Positions 18,387 to 27,802 are shown, counted from the stretch's first letter. The stretch is 64,000 bases of DNA from an uncultured Lachnospiraceae bacterium (GCA_947630695.1 CANRIM010000009.1:1-64000), one strand, 5' to 3'. Numbers and translations are program-made. The notes: a model not told the origin generated them from the letters alone.

Positions 18387-19243
18387 GCTCCCTCCCCGGT
18401 TTTTTTGAATAAATTGCAGGTATCTTCATAGGCATGACGTTCGAAATCGCTGTACATCCGTCCCCGGGACATAGCTTCATCAAAATCCACCTCATATCCG
18501 TTAAAATCCGGTCCGTCTACACAGGCAAAACGAACGATTTTCTCTCCGTTCCTGGTCAGGGTCAGACGGCAGCCGCCGCACATCCCGGTACCATCGATCA
18601 TGATCGGGTTCATGGATACTGTCACGGGAATACCGAAAGGACGGGCGGTTTCTACCACAAATTTCATCATAATCAGCGGGCCGATGGCAATAATCATGTC
18701 AAACCGTTCCCCTGCATCCAGCATTTCCTTTAAAGGAATCGTAACATTACCCTTTCGTCCATAGGTTCCGTCATCCGTCATCAGGATATTTTTCCGGGAA
18801 CAGGCCTGAAACTCTTCTTCCAGAATCACCAGATCTTTGCTTCGAAATCCCGTAATACTGGTAACGCTTGCGCCCAGTGCATGAAACTTCTGTGCTACCG
18901 GCATGGCAATGGCACAGCCGACGCCGCCGCCTATGATACAGACTTTTTCGATTCCGTCTGTATGCGTCGCCACCCCCAGCGGTCCCACAAAATCTTCGAT
19001 GGAATCTCCGGCCTCTTTATGACGCAGGCGTTCCGTGGTGGCGCCGACGACCTGGAAGATGATTTTCACGGTGCCTTCCTTTGGATTACAGCCTGCCACA
19101 GTCAGCGGAATCCGCTCTCCGTCCGCATCCACTCTTAAAATAATAAACTGCCCCGGCTGTGCTTTTTTTGCAACCAGCGGCGCTTCGATTTCCATTTGAA
19201 TCACTGTGGGATTCAGTTCTTTTTTCGTGACAATTCGATACAT
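18383..19243 (-). CDS. nfnA: NfnA, ferredoxin:NADP+ transhydrogenase subunit (FAD / 2Fe-2S)
   Basis: 286 aa, of the sulfide dehydrogenase/dihydroorotate dehydrogenase electron-transfer-subunit family. An N-terminal flavin barrel contains GQFIILRVDADGERIPLT; the NAD-binding lobe has VCIIGGGVGCAIAMPVAQ; the C-terminal 2Fe-2S loop is GTGMCGGCRL followed by RFACVDGPDF. It starts at the ATG at 19243 behind ACAGGAG; the frame is open for 12 more codons but lacks a ribosome site there. Its stop overlaps the start of nfnB in ATGA, giving strict coupling. PyrK is the main alternative, but no pyrD lies beside it. Confidence 0.9.
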   Translation of the reverse strand: MYRIVTKKELNPTVIQMEIEAPLVAKKAQPGQFIILRVDADGERIPLTVAGCNPKEGTVKIIFQVVGATTERLRHKEAGDSIEDFVGPLGVATHTDGIEKVCIIGGGVGCAIAMPVAQKFHALGASVTSITGFRSKDLVILEEEFQACSRKNILMTDDGTYGRKGNVTIPLKEMLDAGERFDMIIAIGPLIMMKFVVETARPFGIPVTVSMNPIMIDGTGMCGGCRLTLTRNGEKIVRFACVDGPDFNGYEVDFDEAMSRGRMYSDFERHAYEDTCNLFKKTGEGA

Positions 19244-19371
19244 AACACAAGCTCCTGTCATTTTTGAGATATAAAACAAACAGACGCACGAAAACGAAAC
19301 CGTTTACAGGCGTCTGCGCAGGTACCAAGGCGTCTTCCAAGGCTTTGCCGGATTCTTCCTTTGTACAAATA

Positions 19372-19444
19372 TGGACCCGAAGGGATTCGAACCCTCGGTC
19401 TCTGCGTTGCGAACGCAGCGCTTTCCCAGCTAAGCTACGAGCCC
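19372..19444 (-). tRNA. tRNA-Ala(CGC)
   Basis: 73-nt cloverleaf. Acceptor GGGCTCG pairs with CGGGTCC and has the alanine identity pair G3:U70 and discriminator A73. The anticodon arm CTGCG-TTCGCAA-CGCAG gives anticodon CGC (codon GCG). CCA is not encoded. It lies between the AI-2E-type permease and nfnA. Confidence 0.95.
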
Positions 19445-19547
19445 AATTCATATCATGTCATCTTTTATACAATAAAACGAAACGTGGGAAAAGTCAATCA
19501 TTATTTCTCTGCATTCCAAAAAAGATAAGCATGTATGATGCAATCGA

Positions 19548-20789
19548 TTATTTCTTTTTCTTCCGCCTGCGCTGCTTTTTATCCTTTGGCACAGGTTCCT
19601 GATGGAATGTCTGTTCATACTGTTCAATCAGCGAAGCGCTTTCATGTTTATGCAAGCCGATATAAATCAGTCTGCGAATAATATCATACAGAACCGCAAA
19701 CAACGGAACGCCGATGATCATGCCAAGCAAGCCCCAGAGACCGCCAAACAGCAAAATGGAAAACAGAACCCAGAAACTGGAAATGCCCGTGGTATTTCCG
19801 AGAATCTTCGGTCCGATCAGGTTGCCGTCGATCTGCTGCAGTACAACAATAAAAATCAGGAAATAGAGGCAGTAAATGGGACTTTCCAGCAGCAGAAGCA
19901 AGGCGCAGGGAATCGCCCCGATAAAGGGCCCGAAAAACGGAATGATATTTGTCACGCCCACAATCACACTGATCAGCGCAGCAGACGGAAAACGAAAAAT
20001 CGTAGTGACAATAAAACAGATTTCACCGATTATAATGGAATCCACCAATTTGCCAATTAAAAATCCATTGAACATTTTATCCGTATAATGTATTTCATCT
20101 TCAATGACTTTCGCCGCCCGCTTCGGAAAGACAGCATAGAGCAGCATCTTTGCCTGAACCGCAAAGCGCTGCCGGCTCAGCAGAAAATACACGCAGATCA
20201 ACAACCCGATAAACAGATTTTTTATCACCGTCACAAAAAGCGCAACGGAAGACCCCAGATTGACGATCACCGTTTCCATGGTGGGCAGCAGGTTTGTTTT
20301 CAGCCACTGGGTAACGCGTGTGTATACGGTATCTGCGAAGGAATCCCAATAGTTCTGCATTTTCGGACGGTTCTGCAGAAAATCATGGAGCCGGTGATTG
20401 GCTATGCTCAGCTGTCCCGGAATTGCGTTGGCAATCACAATAATACTGTTGACCAGCTGCGGGATCAGCAGAATGATCAGAAACCAGATCACCGCCAGTG
20501 CCAGAATCATGGAAATCACAATGGAAATATTTCCCAGCAGCTTTCCTTTATCTTTTGCCTTCGGAAAAATCTTTCCCAGCAGACGCTCCAGACGATTGCA
20601 GATCGGCGTTAAAATATAGGCAAATGCCGCGCCGTAAAGGAAGGGCTGCAAAATTTTGAAGATCATGCCCAGGCCGTCGGAGATTTCCTTCAGGCGAAAC
20701 AGCAGGAAAAAGCAAAGCAGACTTATCAGAACCACAGCGATCGCAGTAATACCGGCTTTCACATATTTTTTATTCTCCTCGTTATTCAT
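19548..20789 (-). CDS. AI-2E-family (PerM/YtvI-type) permease
   Basis: 413 aa from the ATG behind AAAGGAG. Eight or so membrane segments: an N-terminal pair, a long periplasmic-like amphipathic region, then the family signature near FNGFLIGKLVDSIIIGEIC and GVTNIIPFFGPFIGAIPCALLL, with GNLIGPKILGNTTGISSFWVLFSILLFGGLWGLLGM at the end of the core. The C-terminus is highly basic (KKQRRRKKKK). Family members export small molecules or act as Na+/H+ antiporters; the AI-2E label does not prove autoinducer export. It lies downstream of ssrA and may share its transcript. Confidence 0.88.
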   Translation of the reverse strand: MNNEENKKYVKAGITAIAVVLISLLCFFLLFRLKEISDGLGMIFKILQPFLYGAAFAYILTPICNRLERLLGKIFPKAKDKGKLLGNISIVISMILALAVIWFLIILLIPQLVNSIIVIANAIPGQLSIANHRLHDFLQNRPKMQNYWDSFADTVYTRVTQWLKTNLLPTMETVIVNLGSSVALFVTVIKNLFIGLLICVYFLLSRQRFAVQAKMLLYAVFPKRAAKVIEDEIHYTDKMFNGFLIGKLVDSIIIGEICFIVTTIFRFPSAALISVIVGVTNIIPFFGPFIGAIPCALLLLLESPIYCLYFLIFIVVLQQIDGNLIGPKILGNTTGISSFWVLFSILLFGGLWGLLGMIIGVPLFAVLYDIIRRLIYIGLHKHESASLIEQYEQTFHQEPVPKDKKQRRRKKKK

Positions 20790-20812
20790 AACTGGCTCCT
20801 TTGTGTATACGA

Positions 20813-20847
20813 AGCGAACGCCTCCGAACATTGTTCGGAAGCGGACG
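20813..20847 (-). terminator. Hairpin between ssrA and the permease gene
   Basis: CTTCCGAAC pairs with GTTCGGAGG around AAT just past the tmRNA 3' end. There is no good T-run, so it could be a weak terminator or a processing structure. Confidence 0.45.
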
Positions 20848-20859
20848 CATTATCAAGTA

Positions 20860-21198
20860 TGGAGCAGATGGGAATCGAACCCATGTCCGAAAACCGATTC
20901 CCCGTCCTTCTACAGGTTTAGTTGATTCTTAACATTCCCTCCTCCGTGCGAAAATCAACAAGCGCGCGGATTCAGTAGCTTTTGATACGCCCGTATACTA
21001 AAAGCATCATATACGTCGTTTCCCGCATCGATGATGCCCCGGCCCTTCGCTGCAGGTGACGAAGGCGGGACAGCCGCCCTTAGGCAGCGTATGCTAAACG
21101 ATTATTGTTTGCATTTATATTTAGGTTTGAAATTTAACGCAATTTCATTCGACCTGCTTCTCCGGCTGCACGATCCCCGTCGAAACCTTTACTGCCCC
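20860..21198 (-). ncRNA. ssrA: tmRNA
   Basis: 339 nt. The tRNA-like ends pair (GGGGCAG with CTGCTCC, G3:U70, A73), with a TTCGAATCC-type T-loop near the 3' end, and the conserved GTTTCGACGGGG follows the 5' end. The reading frame begins at GCA and encodes ANNNRLAYAA then TAA, the degradation tag added to stalled proteins. It lies downstream of smpB, whose product it needs, in the usual secG-rnr-smpB-ssrA order. Confidence 0.96.
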
Positions 21199-21226
21199 TG
21201 ATTATATTTTCCGGACTTCCCGGATT

Positions 21227-21263
21227 ATGAAAAAGCAACCACCATGGAAGCGCTGCTTTTCAT
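21227..21263 (-). terminator. Terminator between the TPR-like gene and ssrA
   Basis: ATGAAAA(A)GCA and TGCTTTTCAT pair with one bulge on the plus strand; on the minus strand the stem ends in TTGCTTTTTC. It sits 5 bases after the stop of the TPR-like gene and before ssrA. Confidence 0.7.
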
Positions 21264-21268
21264 GCATG

Positions 21269-22168
21269 TTACTGTACCCCTGCCAGCGCTTTCATCAGCC
21301 CTGTACTCAGGTGGTAGGTAGATTCCTGATCCCAATAGGGACCGGTTTTTAAAAACGCGTAGAGCTGCTGCTCATCCTGCATATTCAGCTCCGTCCTTGT
21401 GATTGTATCACAAAAACCGTAATATGTCATGTCCATATAGCTGACATATCTGGGAACTTTATTGCCCGCAGGATCGGTATATTCGGTGAGAACCAGATAC
21501 ACCGGTACCTGCACATCATTATTATACGCGTACTGATAGCATCTGACCTCCTTGATATCAATGGCTGCGCCGTCAATTTCGAATCTGCCTTTTAGTTCCG
21601 CAAGAATGGGCGCGCCGTGGGTACTGAATTCGTAAATCCGCTCCGCTTTTGTCCGCAGCGACTCCTCTGTGATATCCGCTTTAATCGCATCTGCACCCGC
21701 CGTATCATTCTGCTCCAGAGCGTCCAGATATCGCAGATACAGAATATACTGCCGCTGATAGGGCACATCCTGATACTCCGGGATACGTTTTGCATAATCT
21801 TCCGCCTCCTGCAGTGCATGGGCGTCGATGGCCGTTTTCATCAGTGTATACAAGAGCTGATCCCGGTACGCTGCGCTGTCCTGGTATTCTCCGATTTCAT
21901 CAAAAACCGCCAGGGCCCCCTCCGGATCCGCTTCCATGGATTCGATGGCATAACGATACCGGGATTCCCGGTACAGATCTTCCGAATCCAGATATCCGTT
22001 CAGCTGCGAAAAACAATCTGCAGCCTTTGCATAATCCGCACTTTCGATATAAGCGCAGCCCTGTACATACAGGTTGTTTTTTCGTCCTTTTTCCGCCGAG
22101 TAAAGAATCACGGCCACCGCGGCAGCCGCCACCACCAGCACAATAATCAAAAAATACTTTCGTTTCAT
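21269..22168 (-). CDS. Membrane-anchored TPR-like protein of unknown function
   Basis: 299 aa. Residues 4-25 form one membrane anchor (YFLIIVLVVAAAAVAVILY), then helical repeats typical of TPR folds (YVQGCAYIESADYAKAADCF, then YRESRYRYAIESMEADPEG and FDEIGEYQDSAAYRDQLLY). The last third is a beta-rich segment with no recognised family. Similar TPR-with-anchor proteins occur widely in Lachnospiraceae without assigned roles. It is inserted between smpB and ssrA, 9 bases after smpB, so it may be co-expressed with the trans-translation genes; no functional link follows from that. Confidence 0.7.
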   Translation of the reverse strand: MKRKYFLIIVLVVAAAAVAVILYSAEKGRKNNLYVQGCAYIESADYAKAADCFSQLNGYLDSEDLYRESRYRYAIESMEADPEGALAVFDEIGEYQDSAAYRDQLLYTLMKTAIDAHALQEAEDYAKRIPEYQDVPYQRQYILYLRYLDALEQNDTAGADAIKADITEESLRTKAERIYEFSTHGAPILAELKGRFEIDGAAIDIKEVRCYQYAYNNDVQVPVYLVLTEYTDPAGNKVPRYVSYMDMTYYGFCDTITRTELNMQDEQQLYAFLKTGPYWDQESTYHLSTGLMKALAGVQ

Positions 22169-22177
22169 ATCTTATCC

Positions 22178-22648
22178 TTATATCTTCAGCTGACTGTTTT
22201 TGAACGAACGCAGCGCGTCCGTCTTCATTTCTTTTTTCGCCAGATCCTGCCGTTTATCATAGAGCTTTTTGCCCTTTGCCACGCCGATTTCCACCTTGAT
22301 CAGACTGCCTTTCAGATAGACGCGTAAAGGAACGATGGTATAGCCGTCTCTGTCCATCATAAAAGAAATGCGGCGGATTTCCGCGCGGTGCGCCAGAAGC
22401 TTTCGTATCCGCAGCGGGTCCCGGTTAAAAATATTGCCTTTCTCGTAAGGCGATATATGCATTCCGTAAATCAGCAGCTCTCCGTTGACGATTTTTACAA
22501 AGGCTTCTTTGATACTGCATTTTCCCATGCGCAGCGCCTTGACTTCCGTTCCTGCCAGTGCAATCCCGGTTTCGATTTTCTGTTCAATGAAATAATCATG
22601 ATATGCTTTTTTGTTGTTCGCAATCAGTTTGAAATTTTCATCGCCCAT
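22178..22648 (-). CDS. smpB: SsrA-binding protein
   Basis: 156 aa. It binds the tRNA-like part of tmRNA and brings it to stalled ribosomes. The OB-fold hallmark GIALAGTEVKALRMGKCSIKEAF and later HISPYEKGN are present, and the basic tail (GKKLYDKRQDLAKKEMK) needed on the ribosome is complete. The gene is 12 bases downstream of rnr and shortly upstream of ssrA. Confidence 0.97.
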   Translation of the reverse strand: MGDENFKLIANNKKAYHDYFIEQKIETGIALAGTEVKALRMGKCSIKEAFVKIVNGELLIYGMHISPYEKGNIFNRDPLRIRKLLAHRAEIRRISFMMDRDGYTIVPLRVYLKGSLIKVEIGVAKGKKLYDKRQDLAKKEMKTDALRSFKNSQLKI

Positions 22649-22660
22649 AATATGCTCCTG

Positions 22661-24568
22661 TCAGTCCGTCAGTTCGAAATCAATGGTTCTGGTATTCATA
22701 TCCGCAGCGCATACGAGAACATTGACCTTCTGCCCGATCTGAAACGTCCGCAGAGAATGTTCTCCCACAAGTTCCAGTCTGTCCTCGTTAAAGACATAGT
22801 AATCGTCCTTCAGCGAAGATAATCTTACCATGCCTTCCACCGTATTTTCAAGCTCAACATACATGCCCCAGCCGGTAATGGATGAAATAATTCCGGGGAA
22901 GGTCTCTCCCAGATGCCGCTGCATGTACTGCGCTTTCATCAGTTTATCGCATTCCCGCTCCGTTTCTTTTGCGGTACGCTCCTTCCGGCTGGACAGCGAC
23001 GCCACCTCCGGCAAAATATCCAGATAATGGCTGACACGTGTTTCATCCAGCTTTCCATGCAGTGCTTCTTTGATGATCCGGTGGATCTGCAGATCCGGAT
23101 AACGCCGGATGGGTGAAGTAAAATGAGTATAATATTTCACCGCCAGGCCGAAATGGCCGATGCTTTCTACGGTATAGCGCGCCTGTTTCATGGAACGCAG
23201 GACAAAGCGGGATACGAAAGCTTCTTCCGGTTTTCCGTGGATTTCCAGCAGCAGCTTCTGCAGCTCCTTCGGGTGCACATTTTGTCCTTTCAGGGAATAA
23301 CCCATGCTCCGCAGCAGGATCGACAGCCGTTTCATCTTGTCGTCGTCCGGCGTTTCATGGGTCCGGTACAGAAAGGGAATTTCCATCCAGTAATAGGTTT
23401 CCGCCACGGTTTCGTTGGCCAGCAGCATGAAATCCTCAATCAGCATACTGGCGTCGTTCCGGAAGCAGGGATCGATCCGCACCGCCCGGCCCCGTTTATC
23501 CAGCACGATTTTGGCTTCCGGAAAATCGAAATCAACCAATCCGCGGTTCATTCGTTTTTCCCGTAAAATCTTTGATAAGCTCAATGCGTTTCGCAGCAAT
23601 TCCGCAGTTTCTGGCGCTACTTCGATTTCTTCATCAAAGAAACGCTGTACCTGGGTGTAGCTGCATCGTTCCCTGACCCGGATCACGGTTTCCGCGATCT
23701 CGCTTGTCCGCATATTGCCCTGCAGATCCACGGTCATGATACAGCTTAAACACAGCCGGTCTTCGCCTGCGTTCAGGGAACAGATCCCATTGGACAGCGC
23801 TGCAGGCAGCATCGGTATTACCCGGTCAGGCAAATAAACGCTGGTACCACGATGAAGTGCCTCAGTATCCAGCGCGGAATTTTCCCGCACATAATGGGAC
23901 ACATCTGCAATATGCACCCCGAGCCGGTAGCCGTCTTTGACCGGTTCCACGGAAATCGCATCGTCCAGATCCTTTGCGTCCTCTCCGTCAATGGTAATGG
24001 TATATAAATCCCGCAGATCTTTTCTGGCGTCAATTTCCTGCGCCGAAACACCCTCTGCGCATTTTTTATCCGCTTCTTCCTGTACTTCCTCCGGAAATAC
24101 CATGGGAATACCGTAGCTTTTCGCCACACAGTAGATGGCGGCGCCGGGACGTTTGATGTTGCCAATGACTTCCCGGACCCGGCCTTCCGGATTGGAATTG
24201 CGGCTGCCGTAGCTGGTAATTTCCACCTCCACTTTATCATTGTGCCGTGCGCCGTTGAAGTTCTCTTTGGAAACAAAAATATCTCTGGTATATCTTGGAT
24301 TATCCGGAATGACAAAAGCATAGTTTTTACAGGCATCAAAGGTTCCGATCAAAGCTTTTGTACCCCGTTTTGTGACCTTTACGATACTGCCCTCTTTTTT
24401 TCCGTCATAGCGTACTTTATTGACCAGCGCTTCCACCGTATCGCCGTGAAACGCGCCGCCTGTGGCGGATTCCGGTATAAAAAGATCCTCCGGTTCCTCT
24501 TCGCTGACAATAAAGCCGTATCCGTTTTTTGTAGAATGAAAAATTCCACTTACTCTGTGTTCTGCCAT
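22661..24568 (-). CDS. rnr: Ribonuclease R (RNB-family 3'-5' exoribonuclease)
   Basis: 635 aa. Cold-shock-like domains come first (GIFHSTKNGYGFIV, then GTFDACKNYAFVIPD), then the RNB catalytic core (TITIDGEDAKDLDDAISVE with the metal-binding Asp cluster, HIADVSHYV) and a C-terminal S1 domain (FPGIISSITGWGMYVELENT). It lacks the N-terminal winged-helix extension of longer orthologues, common in clostridia. It degrades structured RNA, including mRNA released by trans-translation, which fits its place between secG and smpB. Confidence 0.95.
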   Translation of the reverse strand: MAEHRVSGIFHSTKNGYGFIVSEEEPEDLFIPESATGGAFHGDTVEALVNKVRYDGKKEGSIVKVTKRGTKALIGTFDACKNYAFVIPDNPRYTRDIFVSKENFNGARHNDKVEVEITSYGSRNSNPEGRVREVIGNIKRPGAAIYCVAKSYGIPMVFPEEVQEEADKKCAEGVSAQEIDARKDLRDLYTITIDGEDAKDLDDAISVEPVKDGYRLGVHIADVSHYVRENSALDTEALHRGTSVYLPDRVIPMLPAALSNGICSLNAGEDRLCLSCIMTVDLQGNMRTSEIAETVIRVRERCSYTQVQRFFDEEIEVAPETAELLRNALSLSKILREKRMNRGLVDFDFPEAKIVLDKRGRAVRIDPCFRNDASMLIEDFMLLANETVAETYYWMEIPFLYRTHETPDDDKMKRLSILLRSMGYSLKGQNVHPKELQKLLLEIHGKPEEAFVSRFVLRSMKQARYTVESIGHFGLAVKYYTHFTSPIRRYPDLQIHRIIKEALHGKLDETRVSHYLDILPEVASLSSRKERTAKETERECDKLMKAQYMQRHLGETFPGIISSITGWGMYVELENTVEGMVRLSSLKDDYYVFNEDRLELVGEHSLRTFQIGQKVNVLVCAADMNTRTIDFELTD

Positions 24569-24637
24569 AAATTCTCCCGGTAAACTGTTTTCAAAATCCT
24601 ATCATTTCATCATGCGTCTGCGAATGATCAGATAGAA

Positions 24638-24674
24638 CAAAAAAACACTCTTTAATACTAAAGAGTGTTCTTGT
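24638..24674 (-). terminator. Terminator after secG
   Basis: AACACTCTTTAGTATTAAAGAGTGTT is a perfect hairpin on the minus strand followed by TTTTTTT. It lies between the secG stop and the rnr start, so rnr expression needs read-through or a promoter just downstream. Confidence 0.88.
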
Positions 24675-24713
24675 CGTTCTTTCGGTGCATACGTCTTTTA
24701 CACTGTATACAGG

Positions 24714-24959
24714 TCAGAATACATTCAGATTCAAAACCAGCGCCAGCACAAGGAACAGAACCGCAAAAATCTTTGTCCATTTGATCAGCTTTCCTGTCTT
24801 TGTACGGCCTTTGTTTTTATCCATATAAGTTGTTCCGGCACTGCCGCCTGCAATTGCGCCCAGGCCGGCATCATTGCCTTCCTGCATCAGTATCACAACG
24901 CTCAATAAAATACATACAAGAACAAATACTACTGTTAAAACAATCTTTAGTGCTGCCAT
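24714..24959 (-). CDS. secG: Preprotein translocase subunit SecG
   Basis: 81 aa with two membrane helices (residues 4-24 and about 58-77) around the cytoplasmic loop MQEGNDAGLGAIAGGSAGTTY, the standard SecG signature. The start is the ATG behind AGGAGGTG, which drops 19 upstream codons of the open frame. SecG assists SecYE translocation. It sits at the head of the rnr-smpB group and is followed by a strong terminator. Confidence 0.95.
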   Translation of the reverse strand: MAALKIVLTVVFVLVCILLSVVILMQEGNDAGLGAIAGGSAGTTYMDKNKGRTKTGKLIKWTKIFAVLFLVLALVLNLNVF

Positions 24960-25019
24960 ATCACACCTCCTAGACCAAGCGAAGTCGATTATATCATAAG
25001 TAAAAAACGATTTCAATAC

Positions 25020-25370
25020 TTATTTTAAATACTTTTCAGTCGCCTTATTCAAAACATTTGTAAACCAGACATAGACGATAATCAAAAAAACCAGAATAAT
25101 CAGCTGGACATATTTGGGACCGTTAAAACCGGCCAGCAAAATCAGCGCGGCTGCCGCAGCCACCACGGAAATACCGAAAATGATGATCGGTGTCACCGTC
25201 GCTTTGATAAAGCCCGGAATATCCCGGCATTTTTCTTTTTTCATCGCCTGCCCCACGAACCAGCCAATTTTCAGATTTCCGTTTGTTTTCATATCATAGG
25301 CCTGATACAGACAAACCAGTCCTACAATGGCAAGTATGATATAGAAAATGATCGATATTGTAAATGTCAT
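25020..25370 (-). CDS. Small membrane protein (DUF3784-like)
   Basis: 116 aa with three predicted membrane helices: residues 3-22, about 60-82 and 88-106. The loop MKTNGNLKIGWFVGQAMKKEKCRDIPGFI resembles DUF3784 proteins of Firmicutes, but I hold that assignment loosely. No catalytic motif is seen. Its start overlaps the thrC stop in ATGA, so it is translationally coupled to threonine synthase. Confidence 0.6.
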   Translation of the reverse strand: MTFTISIIFYIILAIVGLVCLYQAYDMKTNGNLKIGWFVGQAMKKEKCRDIPGFIKATVTPIIIFGISVVAAAAALILLAGFNGPKYVQLIILVFLIIVYVWFTNVLNKATEKYLK

Positions 25371-26851
25371 TGGTCCATCCTCAGAAACTTTCTTACACAG
25401 TTTTTCATTTCCCCGGCTTCACATACCTGTTTGTGCCGCACGGGTGCGTTTTGAATTTCGGAAACAGCTTTCGGCACTGCAACGCCCGACAACTGATGCA
25501 GCGCGTCGATTTTCTGATATACGTCGCCTTCCGTATTGCCTGCAATGGCTTTCATCACTGCCGGCGCAAATTTGTAAGGACTTGCCGTGGAAACAATCAC
25601 CGTGGGACGCTCGTCTGCCACCTTACGCAGATATTTCTCATAGGCGGCGCTTGCCACTGCGGTATGGGTATCCTGTACATAATGGCAGGCATGGTATAAT
25701 GCGGAAATCGCGTGGAGTGTTTCCTGTTCTCCCGCATACGCGCCGTAGAATGTGCGCAGTTTTTCCCGCATTTCCGACGTGATTTCATACCGGCCCTCTG
25801 TCTGCAGCGACGCCATCAGCCGCGCCGTTTCTGCTGCGTCATTTCCCGTAATATGATAAATCAGGCGTTCCAGGTTGCTTGACACCAGAATATCCATGGA
25901 AGGAGAATTGGTCAGGAAAAACTTTCTGTTTTTATCATAAACACCGGTGGAGAAGAAATCATACAGCACACGGTTTTCATTGGATGCACAGATCAGTTTG
26001 TGAATCGGAAGGCCGGCTTCCTTTGCATAGTAGGCTGCCAGAATATTGCCGAAATTGCCGGTGGGAACCACAAAATTGATCTCCTGGCCGCTTTGGATCG
26101 CGCCGCGCTTCACCAGCGTCACATACGCATAGACATAGTAAACGATCTGCGGGACAAGCCTGCCTACATTGATGGAATTGGCCGATGAAAAGACATAGCC
26201 CTTCTCCTGCAGTTCCTGCCGGAATCCCGGGTCATGAAAAATATTTTTGACCGCCGTCTGACAATCGTCAAAATTTCCGTTGACCCCCACCACCAGTGTA
26301 TTGTCTTCCGCCTGGGTCACCATCTGCTTTTTCTGAATTTCACTGACGCCATCCTTCGGATAGAAAACGATAATTTTTGTCCGGTCCACCCCTGCGAAAC
26401 CCGCCAGCGCAGCTTTTCCGGTATCACCGGAGGTTGCGGTCAGAATCACGATTTCCTCTTTCAGGTGATTCATCCGGGCCGCCGTCGTCATGAGATACGG
26501 CAGAATGGAAAGGGCCATATCCTTAAAGGCAATGGTTTTTCCGTGAAACAGCTCCAGATAGTATGCGTCGCCCTTTTTTACCAGGGGGGCAATCTCTTCG
26601 GTATCAAATTTCTGATCATATGCGTGGAAAATGCAGTATTTCAGATCCTCGCTGCTGTAGTCGTCCAGAAACAGCTTCAAAATTTCGTAAGCGATTTCCC
26701 CGTATTGCATCTGTGCCAGCTGTGTAAAAGGCACATCAATTTTCGGAATTTTTACCGGCACAAACAAGCCGCCGTCGTCTGCCAGCCCCTTTAATATAGC
26801 CTCGGAAGGACTGACCTCTATGCTGCTTCTTGTGCTTTTATACTTCATCAT
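25367..26851 (-). CDS. thrC: Threonine synthase
   Basis: 494 aa, the longer bacterial/yeast class. It converts O-phosphohomoserine to threonine with PLP. The PLP lysine lies in HGKTIAFKDMALSILPYL; the phosphate-binding loop is ATSGDTGKAALAGFAG; NFVVPTGNFGNILAAYYA follows. An AGGAGA site precedes the double ATG. Asd, which makes the shared precursor aspartate semialdehyde, is encoded about 17 kb away, so the pathway genes are dispersed. Confidence 0.95.
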   Translation of the reverse strand: MMKYKSTRSSIEVSPSEAILKGLADDGGLFVPVKIPKIDVPFTQLAQMQYGEIAYEILKLFLDDYSSEDLKYCIFHAYDQKFDTEEIAPLVKKGDAYYLELFHGKTIAFKDMALSILPYLMTTAARMNHLKEEIVILTATSGDTGKAALAGFAGVDRTKIIVFYPKDGVSEIQKKQMVTQAEDNTLVVGVNGNFDDCQTAVKNIFHDPGFRQELQEKGYVFSSANSINVGRLVPQIVYYVYAYVTLVKRGAIQSGQEINFVVPTGNFGNILAAYYAKEAGLPIHKLICASNENRVLYDFFSTGVYDKNRKFFLTNSPSMDILVSSNLERLIYHITGNDAAETARLMASLQTEGRYEITSEMREKLRTFYGAYAGEQETLHAISALYHACHYVQDTHTAVASAAYEKYLRKVADERPTVIVSTASPYKFAPAVMKAIAGNTEGDVYQKIDALHQLSGVAVPKAVSEIQNAPVRHKQVCEAGEMKNCVRKFLRMDQ

Positions 26852-26879
26852 ATCCCGTCTCCTGCCTGATTATCCGTGT

Positions 26880-27761
26880 TTAAGTGTTCGCATCCACATA
26901 TTCGATGATAGCGGAGGCCGCATTGACCCCGGTCACATCGTAAAGTTCCTTAAAATGTGCATTGGAATTGACCTCGCAGAGAATCAATTCCCCGTTTTTT
27001 CCAAACAGAAAATCAATTCCTGCAAAGGAAAGTCCTAACAAATGCATGATTTTCTGTGCCAGCTGAATCTGCAGCTGATTGGGCTGATAGATACTGCCGT
27101 GGCCACCCAGATATATGTTGGCCCGAAAATCCCGGGGATTTTCCCGGGTCATGGCCGCAACGCAGCGTTTTCCCACCATGTACATCCGCAGATCTTTACC
27201 GCCGGGCTTTTCCGCCGGAATATATTCCTGCATCAGCATGGGCTGTCCGGCATACCGGTGCATCACTAAAATTGCCTCCTGCCGGTCTTTGACCAGATGT
27301 ACCTGCTCTCCGAAAGAACCTCTGGTACATTTGATGACAAAGGGATAAGCCAGCTGCGCTTCTACCGCATCCAGAAATGAAAAATCCAGCAGATCCATTC
27401 CCTCGTATACAAAAGGAACACAGAAACTTTGCGGCATCAAAATATCGGTCCCGGCCAGTGCTTTCAGCGTTTCAAACTTGTCGTCACAGACCGCAATGGC
27501 CCCGGCACTGTTAAATACCGGAATCTGCATGCTTTCAAAGGCTTCCGCCAGGGCAATATCCTTGTCCCAGAAAATAACAAAATCCGGGATTTCCTCTATC
27601 CCGGCGACACTTCCGTTTCTGACGCCAACGGAAAATCCGGTATTGTATTTTAAGTGCAGACGGATATTTCTTTTCTGCGCCGCCTCCGTCAGCGTCCGAT
27701 ACAGCGCTTCAAACTGTTCGGATTTCAGTGAACCGCTTACCAGCAGCCAGCCTGTTTTCAT
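26880..27761 (-). CDS. RimK-family ATP-grasp ligase
   Basis: 293 aa. The ATP-grasp fold is seen in YPFVIKCTRGSFGEQVHLV (nucleotide-binding beta strands), MLMQEYIPAEKPGGKDLRMYMVG and FAGIDFLFGKNGELILCEVNSN, with metal-binding Asp/Glu/Asn residues. This matches RimK/LysX-type enzymes that add an amino acid to a carboxylate. The substrate is not clear: no amino-group carrier protein or ribosomal target gene is nearby. SD GGAGG lies 9 bases upstream of the ATG. It sits between tpiA and thrC. Confidence 0.8.
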   Translation of the reverse strand: MKTGWLLVSGSLKSEQFEALYRTLTEAAQKRNIRLHLKYNTGFSVGVRNGSVAGIEEIPDFVIFWDKDIALAEAFESMQIPVFNSAGAIAVCDDKFETLKALAGTDILMPQSFCVPFVYEGMDLLDFSFLDAVEAQLAYPFVIKCTRGSFGEQVHLVKDRQEAILVMHRYAGQPMLMQEYIPAEKPGGKDLRMYMVGKRCVAAMTRENPRDFRANIYLGGHGSIYQPNQLQIQLAQKIMHLLGLSFAGIDFLFGKNGELILCEVNSNAHFKELYDVTGVNAASAIIEYVDANT

Positions 27762-27802
27762 CTGCCCGGCCTCCAGTGGAAAAACATCTGTGTTTGATAT
27801 TC

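Noticed and set aside
21201..21206. TATAAT just upstream of ssrA
   Set aside because: It lies only 2 bases before the mature 5' end, too close for a -10 box of that end, and has no -35; the true promoter is likely further upstream with 5' processing.
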